Of a DNA stretch of 64,000 nucleotides, positions 32,382-40,007 are shown piece by piece. Under the pieces are notes generated by a model, which made no database searches, had not been told where the DNA came from, and saw only the letters and a program-made list of their open reading frames with translations. Origin of the DNA: Pseudomonas reactans (lineage in GTDB: Bacteria; Pseudomonadota; Gammaproteobacteria; Pseudomonadales; Pseudomonadaceae); NCBI RefSeq assembly GCF_013385825.1, contig NZ_JACAPG010000002.1, positions 466,807 to 530,806 on the forward strand, written 5' to 3'. The position numbers were made by a program, and so were the translations under genes. Position 1 is the first letter of the stretch. Each line of letters opens with the position of its first letter.

Positions 32382-33269
32382 ATGATGAATCCCTTGGAAA
32401 ACTTGATCATTCATCCGGAAATGCAGCTGGAAGGGCTGGCCAAAGGCGATTTGCTGTCCCAGGTGCTGGCTCAGATTCGTCTCACGGGCGATCGCGTTTA
32501 TTCCTGCGCGCTCGCCGACGCGCAGGGCCTCGATCTTGATGAAAAGAGCGCGCATATCTGCGTGCTTCAACACGGCAAACTGCATCTGGAAGTGACCGAT
32601 CAACCGGCACAGATCTTGAACCCAGGCGATGTCATCCTGCTGCCCCACGGTCCTGCGGGCCTCGTGATGACGGCGGTGGATGGGGCCGCAAGCGTGGTCA
32701 TCTGCCGCTTCTGGTTCGACGCGAGCAGTTTCCAGGCCATGCTGTTTGCCCTGCCGCGGCTGATTCATATCCAACACGCCGAAGCCGCCGCCTGGTCGGA
32801 AGGCATCCTGCATTTCATGTTGCTCGAAGCCCATGACACACAACCGGGCGGTGCATTGATGATTTCGCGGCTTATCGATCTGGTGGTGATCCGCATTCTG
32901 CGCACCTGGGTGCAGCAGGGTGTGGCCTCCGGATGGTTGGGTGGGCTGTCGGACGCGCGTATCGCCCGCGCGCTGAAGGCCCTTCACGAAACGCCGGGCA
33001 CGCAGTGGCGTATCGACGCGCTGGCGGAAATTGCGGGGATGTCACGCTCGAACTTCTGTGAACGCTTCACTACGCTGGTCGGGCGCTCGCCGCTGCGTTA
33101 TCAAAATGAATGGCGCCTGACCCTGGCGAAAACCATGCTGTCCAGACAGGACGCTCGTATCGGCGAAATTGGCTTTGCGATTGGCTATGAGTCCGAGGCG
33201 GCGTTCAGTCGCGCCTACAAAGCCTTTTTTGGTCGCTCGCCACGGGAGGACAACGCCCGGCCGGGGTAG
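32382..33269 (+). CDS. AraC-family regulator with cupin domain
   Basis: The N-terminus is a cupin-type ligand domain (about 25-190) with ILNPGDVILLPHGPAGLVM. The C-terminal 100 residues form the AraC DNA-binding domain (LAEIAGMSRSNFCERFTTLVG and IGEIGFAIGYESEAAFSRAYKAFFG). A GGAG site precedes the ATG at 32382. It is divergent from the four-helix membrane protein and convergent with the SDR gene, so these neighbours are plausible targets. Confidence 0.85.
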   Translation: MMNPLENLIIHPEMQLEGLAKGDLLSQVLAQIRLTGDRVYSCALADAQGLDLDEKSAHICVLQHGKLHLEVTDQPAQILNPGDVILLPHGPAGLVMTAVDGAASVVICRFWFDASSFQAMLFALPRLIHIQHAEAAAWSEGILHFMLLEAHDTQPGGALMISRLIDLVVIRILRTWVQQGVASGWLGGLSDARIARALKALHETPGTQWRIDALAEIAGMSRSNFCERFTTLVGRSPLRYQNEWRLTLAKTMLSRQDARIGEIGFAIGYESEAAFSRAYKAFFGRSPREDNARPG

Positions 33270-33284
33270 GCCGGGACGTGTTCA

Positions 33285-33986
33285 TCAATGACCCGCGCTT
33301 TGCCCACCGTCGACATGCAGAATCTCGCCGGTGACAAAGCCAGCACGTTCCAGATAGACGATCGCCTGGGCGATATCACTCACTTCCCCCATATGCCCGA
33401 CCGGGTGCAATTGCCCGAGCGCCGCGTGGGTTTCTTCGCTGTGCATCGGCGTCTTGATGATCCCCGGGCTCACCGCGTTCACCCGAATCCCACGCTTGGC
33501 GTATTCGATCGCCAGGGACTTGGTCGCAGAATTCAGCCCGCCCTTGGTGAGGTTGGCGAGTACCGACGGCACGCCGTCAATCGCGTGATCCGCCAGGCTG
33601 GTGGTGACGTTGACGATATGGCCAGCGTTGTTCTTTTCCATCTCGGCAATGGCGAGTTGGGTGATGTAGAAGAAGCCGTTGAGGTTCACCGCGAGCACAT
33701 TGGCGTAGTCCTCCTGGGTGTAGGCCGTGAATGGCTTGGCGATGAAGATACCGGCGTTGTTGATCAGGCTGTCGATGCGCCCGAAGGTGGCCAGGGTTTC
33801 GCGAATGACGCGCTGGGCGGTGGCCGGGTCGGCGATGTCGCCAGCGACGGTAAGGATGTCCGGGTCGGTGGACGGCTGGATCGAGCGCGAAGTGGCAACG
33901 ACCCGGTAATCCAAAGCGCGGTAGGCCTGGACCACGGCGGCGCCGATACCTTGGGACGCGCCGGTGATGATGACAACTTTTTTCAT
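33285..33986 (-). CDS. SDR-family oxidoreductase lacking the usual catalytic Tyr
   Basis: The NAD(P) motif TGASQGIG (8-15) and NNAG (76-79) mark a classical short-chain dehydrogenase, 233 residues long. Where YxxxK is expected the sequence is ANLTK: Lys148 is present but position 144 is Ala. Either the enzyme uses another residue or it has lost dehydrogenase activity. It ends in a dimer-type C-terminus (GEILHVDGGQSAGH). A tautomerase gene lies 20 bases upstream on the same strand, probably the same operon. Confidence 0.85.
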   Translation of the reverse strand: MKKVVIITGASQGIGAAVVQAYRALDYRVVATSRSIQPSTDPDILTVAGDIADPATAQRVIRETLATFGRIDSLINNAGIFIAKPFTAYTQEDYANVLAVNLNGFFYITQLAIAEMEKNNAGHIVNVTTSLADHAIDGVPSVLANLTKGGLNSATKSLAIEYAKRGIRVNAVSPGIIKTPMHSEETHAALGQLHPVGHMGEVSDIAQAIVYLERAGFVTGEILHVDGGQSAGH

Positions 33987-34006
33987 GAGGGTTCTCCAGT
34001 AGGGAT

Positions 34007-34210
34007 TCAGGCTTGGGATTTGCGGTATTCGGTGGTGGTGATGCCGGCGTAGCCCCAGTTATCGGTATCGACTTCTTCGATGACGATGTGGGTCAGGTCC
34101 GGGCGTTTGTGCAGGACGCGTTCGAGGGTTTCGGTGAACTCGGCGATGACCTGGGCTTTTTGCTCAGGGGTAACGCCATCACGGGTGATACGCAGGCTGA
34201 CAAAGGGCAT
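34007..34210 (-). CDS. 4-oxalocrotonate tautomerase-family protein
   Basis: The 67-residue product starts MPFVSLRITRDG, so Pro1 becomes the catalytic base after Met removal, as in the tautomerase superfamily. The helix EQKAQVIAEFTETLERVLHK and strand THIVIEEVDTDNWGYAG complete the beta-alpha-beta unit. The substrate is unknown. It is first in a two-gene unit with the SDR. Confidence 0.85.
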   Translation of the reverse strand: MPFVSLRITRDGVTPEQKAQVIAEFTETLERVLHKRPDLTHIVIEEVDTDNWGYAGITTTEYRKSQA

Positions 34211-34352
34211 GGCGATAACTCCAGTGGCCGGCCATCGGGGTGATGGGCGGGCAGTGGGGCCAATTTAGGCTTGCGTCGGAAGGGGATAAAGGTGGGGACG
34301 GGTACTTCATTCGTACTGCGGTGTAACAAGACAGCGCTGGAATGCCAGGCAT

Positions 34353-34384
34353 AAAAAAACCCCGAACCAGTCGGGGTTTTTTAT
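34353..34384 (-). terminator. terminator of the OprD-family porin gene
   Basis: AAACCCCGA pairs with TCGGGGTTT around ACCAG, with A- and T-runs on both sides. It lies about 30 bases after the porin stop (34415), on its downstream side. Confidence 0.8.
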
Positions 34385-34414
34385 CGCCTGGAATCAGGCG
34401 CGACGCCGGATCAA

Positions 34415-35731
34415 TTAGAAAACGTTGATCGGGTAGTCGGCGAACAGACGGATTTCGTTACCGCCTACGTTGTACTGGTCAGCGTTGTTGGAGACACGCA
34501 ACCAGGAGGCGCGAGCACGCAGGCTCAGGTCTTTAGCTGGACCGCTCTGGACCACGTACTTGAACTGGTTCCAGATTTCACGCTCGGTGCCATCGCCACG
34601 GTTGGTACCGTCGTCGATGTTGGTACCGCGAACGTAGGCAACGTTGTAGGTCAGGCCTGGTACGCCGAAGGTGGCGAAGTCGATGCCGTAGCCAAGCTGC
34701 CACGAACGCTCGTCCTTGCCGTTGAAGTCGGACCAGTAGGAGTTGGCCAGCAAGATGGTGTTACCACCATCACCGATGCCGCCAGCGTTGCGGTAGCCGC
34801 CGTAGAGGTAACCGGTGTCGCCGGTGCTGCGCTGGTGCGCGACGGTGAAGCTGTGCGGGCCGACAGCCCACGTCGCGCCCAGGCTCCAGATCTTGTTGTC
34901 ACGCGCGTTTTCGTCTTTCTGGTTTTCCAGCGCGAAGCTCTTGTCCAGCTTGGTTTTGTAGCCGTTGAAGTCAAAGGTCAGCGACTGCTTCTCTGGCAAG
35001 GCCAGCACGTAGTTGACGTTGACGTATTGCTTCTTCAGCACGTCCTGCATATCGGAGGCGTACAGCGCGGCCGACAGGCTCTCGGTGAATTTGTAGCTAC
35101 CACCGATGTAGTCGATGCTTTTCAGGCGACCGCTGTCGGTGCCTTCCATGCTCTTACGGGCTTCTTTGGTGAAGTGACCCGCGTCCAGTTGCAGACCGGC
35201 GATCTCTTTGGAAACGATCGAGGTACCGGTGTAGGTTTCCGACAACAGACGGGAGTTGTCGTACTGCAGCACAGGCACGGCCGGGAACTGATCACCGTAC
35301 TTGAGCACGGTGTTGGAAACGCGGAACTTCACGGCAGCGCCGCCCTTGGCCAGGTCGTGTGGTGCCGAGCCAGGGTTGTTCGAGCCATCAGGGTTGGTGG
35401 TGCCATTGCCCTGTTTGAAGAAGTCGATACCGCCAGCGCCGGCACGGCCTTTACCGCCGTCCAGACGAATAGCGTATTGGCCGATCACGTCCACACCCAC
35501 ACCGACGGTGCCTTGAGTGAAGCCGGACTCGAGCTTGCCGATGAAGCCTTGGCCCCACTCGGCTTTGTCTTGCTTGCCGTTCTTGTAGTCACGGCTGATG
35601 TAGGCGTTACGTGCGGCGATGTTCAGGTGGCTGTCTTCGATAAAACCCTTGGACTGGTCCTGGTCGTTTGCCATTGCTGTCGATGCGCTCAAAATCCCCA
35701 GAGCGATCAGACTCATCCGTTGCTTCAACAT
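34415..35731 (-). CDS. OprD-family outer-membrane porin
   Basis: The start MLKQRMSLIALGILSASTAMAND gives a clean signal peptide; a longer in-frame extension to 35902 lies within leader hairpins and is rejected. The mature protein of about 417 residues has the OprD pattern: GFIEDSHLNIAARNAYISRD near the N-terminus, YIGGSYKFTESLSAALYASDM mid-protein and a terminal Phe (YPINVF). OprD-type channels take up specific small molecules such as amino acids or aromatic acids. The substrate cannot be told from sequence. Confidence 0.9.
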   Translation of the reverse strand: MLKQRMSLIALGILSASTAMANDQDQSKGFIEDSHLNIAARNAYISRDYKNGKQDKAEWGQGFIGKLESGFTQGTVGVGVDVIGQYAIRLDGGKGRAGAGGIDFFKQGNGTTNPDGSNNPGSAPHDLAKGGAAVKFRVSNTVLKYGDQFPAVPVLQYDNSRLLSETYTGTSIVSKEIAGLQLDAGHFTKEARKSMEGTDSGRLKSIDYIGGSYKFTESLSAALYASDMQDVLKKQYVNVNYVLALPEKQSLTFDFNGYKTKLDKSFALENQKDENARDNKIWSLGATWAVGPHSFTVAHQRSTGDTGYLYGGYRNAGGIGDGGNTILLANSYWSDFNGKDERSWQLGYGIDFATFGVPGLTYNVAYVRGTNIDDGTNRGDGTEREIWNQFKYVVQSGPAKDLSLRARASWLRVSNNADQYNVGGNEIRLFADYPINVF

Positions 35732-35814
35732 TTTTTTGTATTCCTTATTCCTGGTTGAGTACGCGCTATGACACCAGGCTCCGTGTCGCTTTTTCTGGTG
35801 TCGACTGATTCCGG

Positions 35815-35862
35815 AAAAAAGAAGGCCCGCGGACGACTTAACAGGCCGCGGGCCTTTTTTAT
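35815..35862. terminator. terminator-like hairpin in the porin leader
   Basis: AAGGCCCGCGG (35822-35832) pairs with CCGCGGGCCTT (35846-35856), flanked by A- and T-runs, so it can end transcription in both directions. No gene ends here: it lies between the divergent porin and siderophore-receptor genes, about 85 bases before the porin start. It may be a leader attenuator or the end of a small RNA. Two weaker hairpins flank it (35771-35801 and 35895-35916). The 412-base gap contains no other gene. Confidence 0.55.
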
Positions 35863-36079
35863 TGGATGAGTCATGGCGGTTAGCCACAGGCGTTGGGCGC
35901 AATCCTAGTCGCGCCCGGAACTATGTGTCAATTTCGCGAATCGTCTGTATTTAGGCGAAATAATTCTAAGGAAGCGCCTACAGCGGTTCTGTTAGCGACA
36001 AAAAACCGCATTCAAAACGGCAAAAAACACATCTCGTAACACATTTCAAAGCCGATACGTTTGGTAATGGATAACGCGC

Positions 36080-36098
36080 GCAAATGCAAAGCATTACC
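36080..36098 (+). promoter_or_regulatory. candidate Fur box
   Basis: GCAAATGCAAAGCATTACC matches 13 of 19 positions of the Fur consensus and contains the inner palindrome AATGC-AAA-GCATT. It lies 46 bases before the receptor start, as expected for an iron-repressed promoter. Confidence 0.5.
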
Positions 36099-36143
36099 AT
36101 TAACGCGCAATTTTCCTCCCTAACAATTCGGATACATTCCTCC

Positions 36144-38231
36144 ATGCCTGCCCCTCGCCTAACGCCCATCACCCTAGGGCTTTCTGTTCTGCTGTCTGCC
36201 GGTTTTGCCTGTGCGGCCACGACCTTGCCCGAAACGTCGATCAGCGCCGAAGCTGACGAAGACGACCCGCGCATCAAGGAAACCAGCACCGCCACCCGCA
36301 CCGCCACACCTGTGCGGTATGTGCCCCAGGCGATCGACTCGGTGAAAACCGAAAGCCTGCGCTCCTACGGCACCAATGACCTGGGCCAGGCATTGAGCGG
36401 CATCCCTAACGTCAGCAGCGGCGCCGACACTCGCTTCGACAGCTTGCGCATCCGCGGTTTCGACGCGAGCAATGACTTCTATCTGGATGGCATTCGCGAC
36501 GACAGCCAATACGTGCGCGACCTGCACAACATCGAGCGCATCGAAGTGCTCAAGGGGCCGGCAGCTGTACTCTACGGGCGAGGCGGTCAGGGAGGGATCG
36601 TCAACCGCGTGAGCAAACTGCCTGTGGCCGGGCATAAATCGAGTATCGAGGCGCAGGGCGGCAGCAATGATCTGCGCAGCTTGTATGCCGACCTCAGCAC
36701 CGACCCCACCGATAACATCAGCCTGCGCCTGAACATGGGCAACCAGGACAACAACAGCTTCCGCGACGGCGTCAGCGGCAATCGCCAACTGTTCGCACCG
36801 TCCATGAGCTGGCAACTCACGCCGGACCTGAACTGGCTGGTGCAATACGAATACAGCCGCTACAACCGCACGCCCGACCGTGGCATTCCGGGGGTTAACG
36901 GCCGACCAGCCGATGTGAGCCGCAGCACCACTTATTTTGATAACCGCGACTACATCGACGACAAATCCCAGTCGCTGCGCTCCAAGCTGGCCTATGAACT
37001 CAACGACAACTGGCAACTGCGCCAGACGCTCGGTGTGTTCAAGCTCGACAGTGATTTCGACAATACCTACCAAACCGCCTACGTGCCGGCGACCCACAGC
37101 GTCACACGCCAACGCTGGCAGCAAGACCTGAACACCCTCAATATCTTCAACAACGTCGAGCTGGAAGGTGGCTTCAGCACCTACGGCCTGGAACACCGCC
37201 TGCTGACCGGCCTCGAACTGGGCAGCCAGCGCCGCGACCCGAAGCTGTACACCGCCACTGCCGTCAACCGAGGCGGCCAGGCCGTGCCGAGCCTGGACCT
37301 CAACCAGCCCAATCGCAACCTCAGCCACACTGGGCGCATGAGCGTATCAAGCAACAACCACACCGAAGTCGAAAGCCGTGCCCTTTACGTGCAGGACCAA
37401 CTGCGCCTGAACGATCAGTGGCAAGTCCTGGCCGGCCTGCGTTATGACCGCTTTGAAGTGGACACCAAAAACAAACTGCTCAATACCCAGCAGGCTGTCA
37501 AAAGCCACAGCACCAGCCCCCGCTTCGGCCTGGTCTGGACGCCGCTGGAACACCACTCGTTCTACGCGTCGTGGAGCAAGACGTTTTCGCCTGCGGGCGG
37601 CGGCTTGATCGGTATCACCCCGAACGCCGCCGGCAGCGTCAACGACCTGAGCCCAGAGCTGACCAAGCAGAAGGAAATCGGGGTCAAGAGCGACTGGCTC
37701 GACGACCGCCTGAGCACCACCCTGGCGGTGTACGAACTGGAACTCTACAACCGCCGCACCAGCGACCCACTGGACCGTACCATTACCCTGCTCAGCGGCT
37801 TGCAGCGTTCACGTGGCGTGGAGCTGACCGCCACCGGCAAGATCGTCGGCAACTGGTACGTGCGCGGCGGCGTTGGCCTGCAGGATGCCAAGGTCGAAAA
37901 GGACAACAACGGCTTTGAAGGCAAGCGCGTCAGTGATGTGGCCAAGCGCAATGCCAGCCTGTTCATCACTTGGAAACCGGAGATGGGCTGGTACGCAGAA
38001 ACCGGCCTGACGCTGGTGGGCGACCGTTATGCCGACAGCCTCAACACCGTGGTGTTGCCGGGTTATGGTCGTTGGGATGCGCTGGCGGGGTTCCGTCAGA
38101 AGGAATGGGACGTGAGGGCGGCGCTGAACAATATCGCGGATAAAACCTACTACGCCTCGGCGACCAGTGTGGCGCAGATTCAGCCAGGGGAACCGCGTAG
38201 CCTCGTCGTCACCGGCACTTACAGTTTCTAA
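36144..38231 (+). CDS. TonB-dependent siderophore receptor
   Basis: A signal peptide (MPAPRLTPITLGLSVLLSAGFACA) is followed by a plug domain (ALSGIPNVSSGADTRFDSLRIRGF, then IEVLKGPAAVLYGRGGQGGIVNRVSK) and a 22-strand-type barrel ending VVTGTYSF. The protein imports a ferric siderophore using TonB energy. Sequence style suggests a catecholate or hydroxamate receptor of the Fiu/FoxA-like branch, but the ligand is not certain. ATG 36144 is preferred over 36084, which would overlap the Fur-box candidate and spoil the signal peptide. There is no adjacent sigma/anti-sigma pair. Confidence 0.9.
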   Translation: MPAPRLTPITLGLSVLLSAGFACAATTLPETSISAEADEDDPRIKETSTATRTATPVRYVPQAIDSVKTESLRSYGTNDLGQALSGIPNVSSGADTRFDSLRIRGFDASNDFYLDGIRDDSQYVRDLHNIERIEVLKGPAAVLYGRGGQGGIVNRVSKLPVAGHKSSIEAQGGSNDLRSLYADLSTDPTDNISLRLNMGNQDNNSFRDGVSGNRQLFAPSMSWQLTPDLNWLVQYEYSRYNRTPDRGIPGVNGRPADVSRSTTYFDNRDYIDDKSQSLRSKLAYELNDNWQLRQTLGVFKLDSDFDNTYQTAYVPATHSVTRQRWQQDLNTLNIFNNVELEGGFSTYGLEHRLLTGLELGSQRRDPKLYTATAVNRGGQAVPSLDLNQPNRNLSHTGRMSVSSNNHTEVESRALYVQDQLRLNDQWQVLAGLRYDRFEVDTKNKLLNTQQAVKSHSTSPRFGLVWTPLEHHSFYASWSKTFSPAGGGLIGITPNAAGSVNDLSPELTKQKEIGVKSDWLDDRLSTTLAVYELELYNRRTSDPLDRTITLLSGLQRSRGVELTATGKIVGNWYVRGGVGLQDAKVEKDNNGFEGKRVSDVAKRNASLFITWKPEMGWYAETGLTLVGDRYADSLNTVVLPGYGRWDALAGFRQKEWDVRAALNNIADKTYYASATSVAQIQPGEPRSLVVTGTYSF

Positions 38232-38246
38232 ATCTCCACCGCCACT

Positions 38247-38330
38247 TGTAGGAGCCGGCTTGCCGGCGATTGCGGCCTGAAGTCTTGCGCTGATTTCACC
38301 GACGCCATCGCCGGCAAGCCGGCTCCTACA
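38247..38330. repeat. REPIN-type inverted repeat (type GCCGGCTTGCCGGC)
   Basis: TGTAGGAGCCGGCTTGCCGGCGAT (written in two parts: TGTAGGAGCC, GGCTTGCCGGCGAT) reappears inverted at the right end, with a short spacer. It occupies the gap after the siderophore-receptor gene and includes the last codons of the following small gene. Related copies lie at 50130, 52391, 57941 and 63447. Confidence 0.8.
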
Positions 38331-38544
38331 TGGGCGCCATCAACTCGCACAACGCGTGCACTTCATCCTCACTGAACAACCCCGCCGGGTAACGTTCACT
38401 CATCACGCTGCGCAAATCGGGCTGTTGCCTGATCTGTCGCGAGCCGTTTTCCTTCAACCAGAGCGCCAGCGCATGGATCGCGTCACCGTTGACCCGCAAG
38501 GGGTGGAACGTGCGCGTGTACATCAGGTTGATATCGGCGTTCAT
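38326..38544 (-). CDS. hypothetical protein (72 aa)
   Basis: The start MNADINLMYTRTFHPL has GGAG 11 bases upstream. A TTG 42 bases earlier is possible but weaker. The product is soluble, helical and acidic near its end (YPAGLFSEDEVHALCELMAPM). Its stop codon lies inside the adjacent REPIN, so the repeat may have fixed the present C-terminus. No family is recognised. Confidence 0.55.
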   Translation of the reverse strand: MNADINLMYTRTFHPLRVNGDAIHALALWLKENGSRQIRQQPDLRSVMSERYPAGLFSEDEVHALCELMAPM

Positions 38545-38683
38545 TTCAGCGCTCTCTCCTACTGCGTGAGCGGCTAACTTACTCAAGGTTTATGACAGAA
38601 CTGTGCAGTCAACGCCTTGGGCCACTGTGACAACGGCGATACAAGAGCTATGCCAATGTCTCGTGCTCATAGGCGTTTTGACA

Positions 38684-38720
38684 CAAAAAAGCCCGCGACC
38701 TGTCTGGGTCGCGGGCTTGT
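38684..38720 (-). terminator. terminator of agmatine deiminase gene
   Basis: AAGCCCGCGACC pairs with GGGTCGCGGGCTT around a short loop. On the minus strand it is followed by TTTTTT, and it lies about 60 bases after the aguA stop. Confidence 0.75.
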
Positions 38721-38778
38721 TGTGGAGGACCGAACCGATCAACGCCGGTTCGTCCTCATAGCGCTGTTACAACTGCAC

Positions 38779-39885
38779 TCAATTTTTGTGCGGGGCCGGC
38801 TGTTGTTGGGTCAGGCAGTGGATGTTGCCGCCGCCCAGTAACAGTTCGCGGCCTGGCACCATCACCACTTCATGTTGCGGGAACAGCTCCTGCAGGATGG
38901 ATTTGGCCTGGCTGTCCAGCGGGTCGTCGAAGCTTGGCGCGATGATGCCACCGTTGACGATCAGGAAGTTGACGTAGGAACCCGCCAACCGCACGGTCGG
39001 ATTACGTTCCTGGGTGCCATCAACCGGGTCGACGCCGGCGCATTCTTCTTCGGTCGCATACAGCGGGCCAGGGATCGGCATTTTATGCACGGTGAACGAG
39101 CGACCCTGGGCGTCGGTGCTGCTTTGCAGCACCTCCATGGCGGCGTGGCAGCGCGCATAGTTCGGATCTTGCGGGTCGTCGGTCCAGGCCAGCAGCACTT
39201 CGCCTGGGCGCACGTAGCAACAGAAGTTATCCACATGGCCGTCGGTTTCGTCGTTGAACAGGCCATCCGGCAGCCAGATGATCTTATCCACAGCCAGGTT
39301 GGCGCTCAGCACCGCTTCGATCTCGGCACGGTCGAGGTGCGGGTTGCGATTGCGGTTGAGCAGGCATTCTTCGGTGGTGATCAGGGTGCCTTCGCCGTCG
39401 ACATGGATCGAGCCGCCTTCCAGCACAAAACCTTCGGTGCGATAGCGCGAGGCGCGTTCGATTTCAAGAATCTTGCCGCCGACCTGGGAGTCGCGATTCC
39501 ATGGCGAATACAGACCGCCGTCAAAACCGCCCCAGGCGTTGAAGTCCCAGTTCACGCCGCGCACTTCGCCGCTGTTGTTGATCACGAAGGTCGGGCCGGT
39601 ATCACGTACCCAGGCGTCATCGCTGGACATCTCCACCACGCGGATATTTGGCACATCCAGGCGCGCGCGAGCGTTTTCGTACTGGCCAGCGGAAACCGCC
39701 ACGGTCACCGGCTCAAACCGTGCAATGGCCTTGGCCACCGCCACATGAGCGGCTTGCGCGGGTTTGCCACCCAGGCGCCAGTTATCCGGGCGCTCCGGCC
39801 AGATCATCCAGGTCTGGGTCTGTGGCGCCCATTCGGCAGGCATATGAAAGCCATCGGCGCGGGGGGTGCTGTGCAAGGTGGTCAT
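38779..39885 (-). CDS. aguA: agmatine deiminase
   Basis: The 368-residue protein hydrolyses agmatine to N-carbamoylputrescine and ammonia in arginine-to-putrescine catabolism. Hallmarks are the N-terminal [20 protein letters not shown], the [13 protein letters not shown] acid pair, ETDGHVDNF and the catalytic Cys in [12 protein letters not shown]. It is probably intact. The partner aguB is not in the window; the neighbouring aminotransferase is not part of the known pathway. Confidence 0.95.
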   Translation of the reverse strand: MTTLHSTPRADGFHMPAEWAPQTQTWMIWPERPDNWRLGGKPAQAAHVAVAKAIARFEPVTVAVSAGQYENARARLDVPNIRVVEMSSDDAWVRDTGPTFVINNSGEVRGVNWDFNAWGGFDGGLYSPWNRDSQVGGKILEIERASRYRTEGFVLEGGSIHVDGEGTLITTEECLLNRNRNPHLDRAEIEAVLSANLAVDKIIWLPDGLFNDETDGHVDNFCCYVRPGEVLLAWTDDPQDPNYARCHAAMEVLQSSTDAQGRSFTVHKMPIPGPLYATEEECAGVDPVDGTQERNPTVRLAGSYVNFLIVNGGIIAPSFDDPLDSQAKSILQELFPQHEVVMVPGRELLLGGGNIHCLTQQQPAPHKN

Positions 39886-40007
39886 GGCGATCAGGACTCC
39901 GAATGGGGGTGAGGGCCGACTTCATAATGGATAAAAATCGGCTTTAATGGCGACATAAGTTAATAACTGGAAAATATTACAATAATTAGCCGATAACAAT
40001 CGACAAA

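Noticed and set aside
35732..35902. A longer N-terminus for the OprD-type porin
   Set aside because: The extension has no ribosome site, covers the leader hairpins and would bury a perfect signal peptide.
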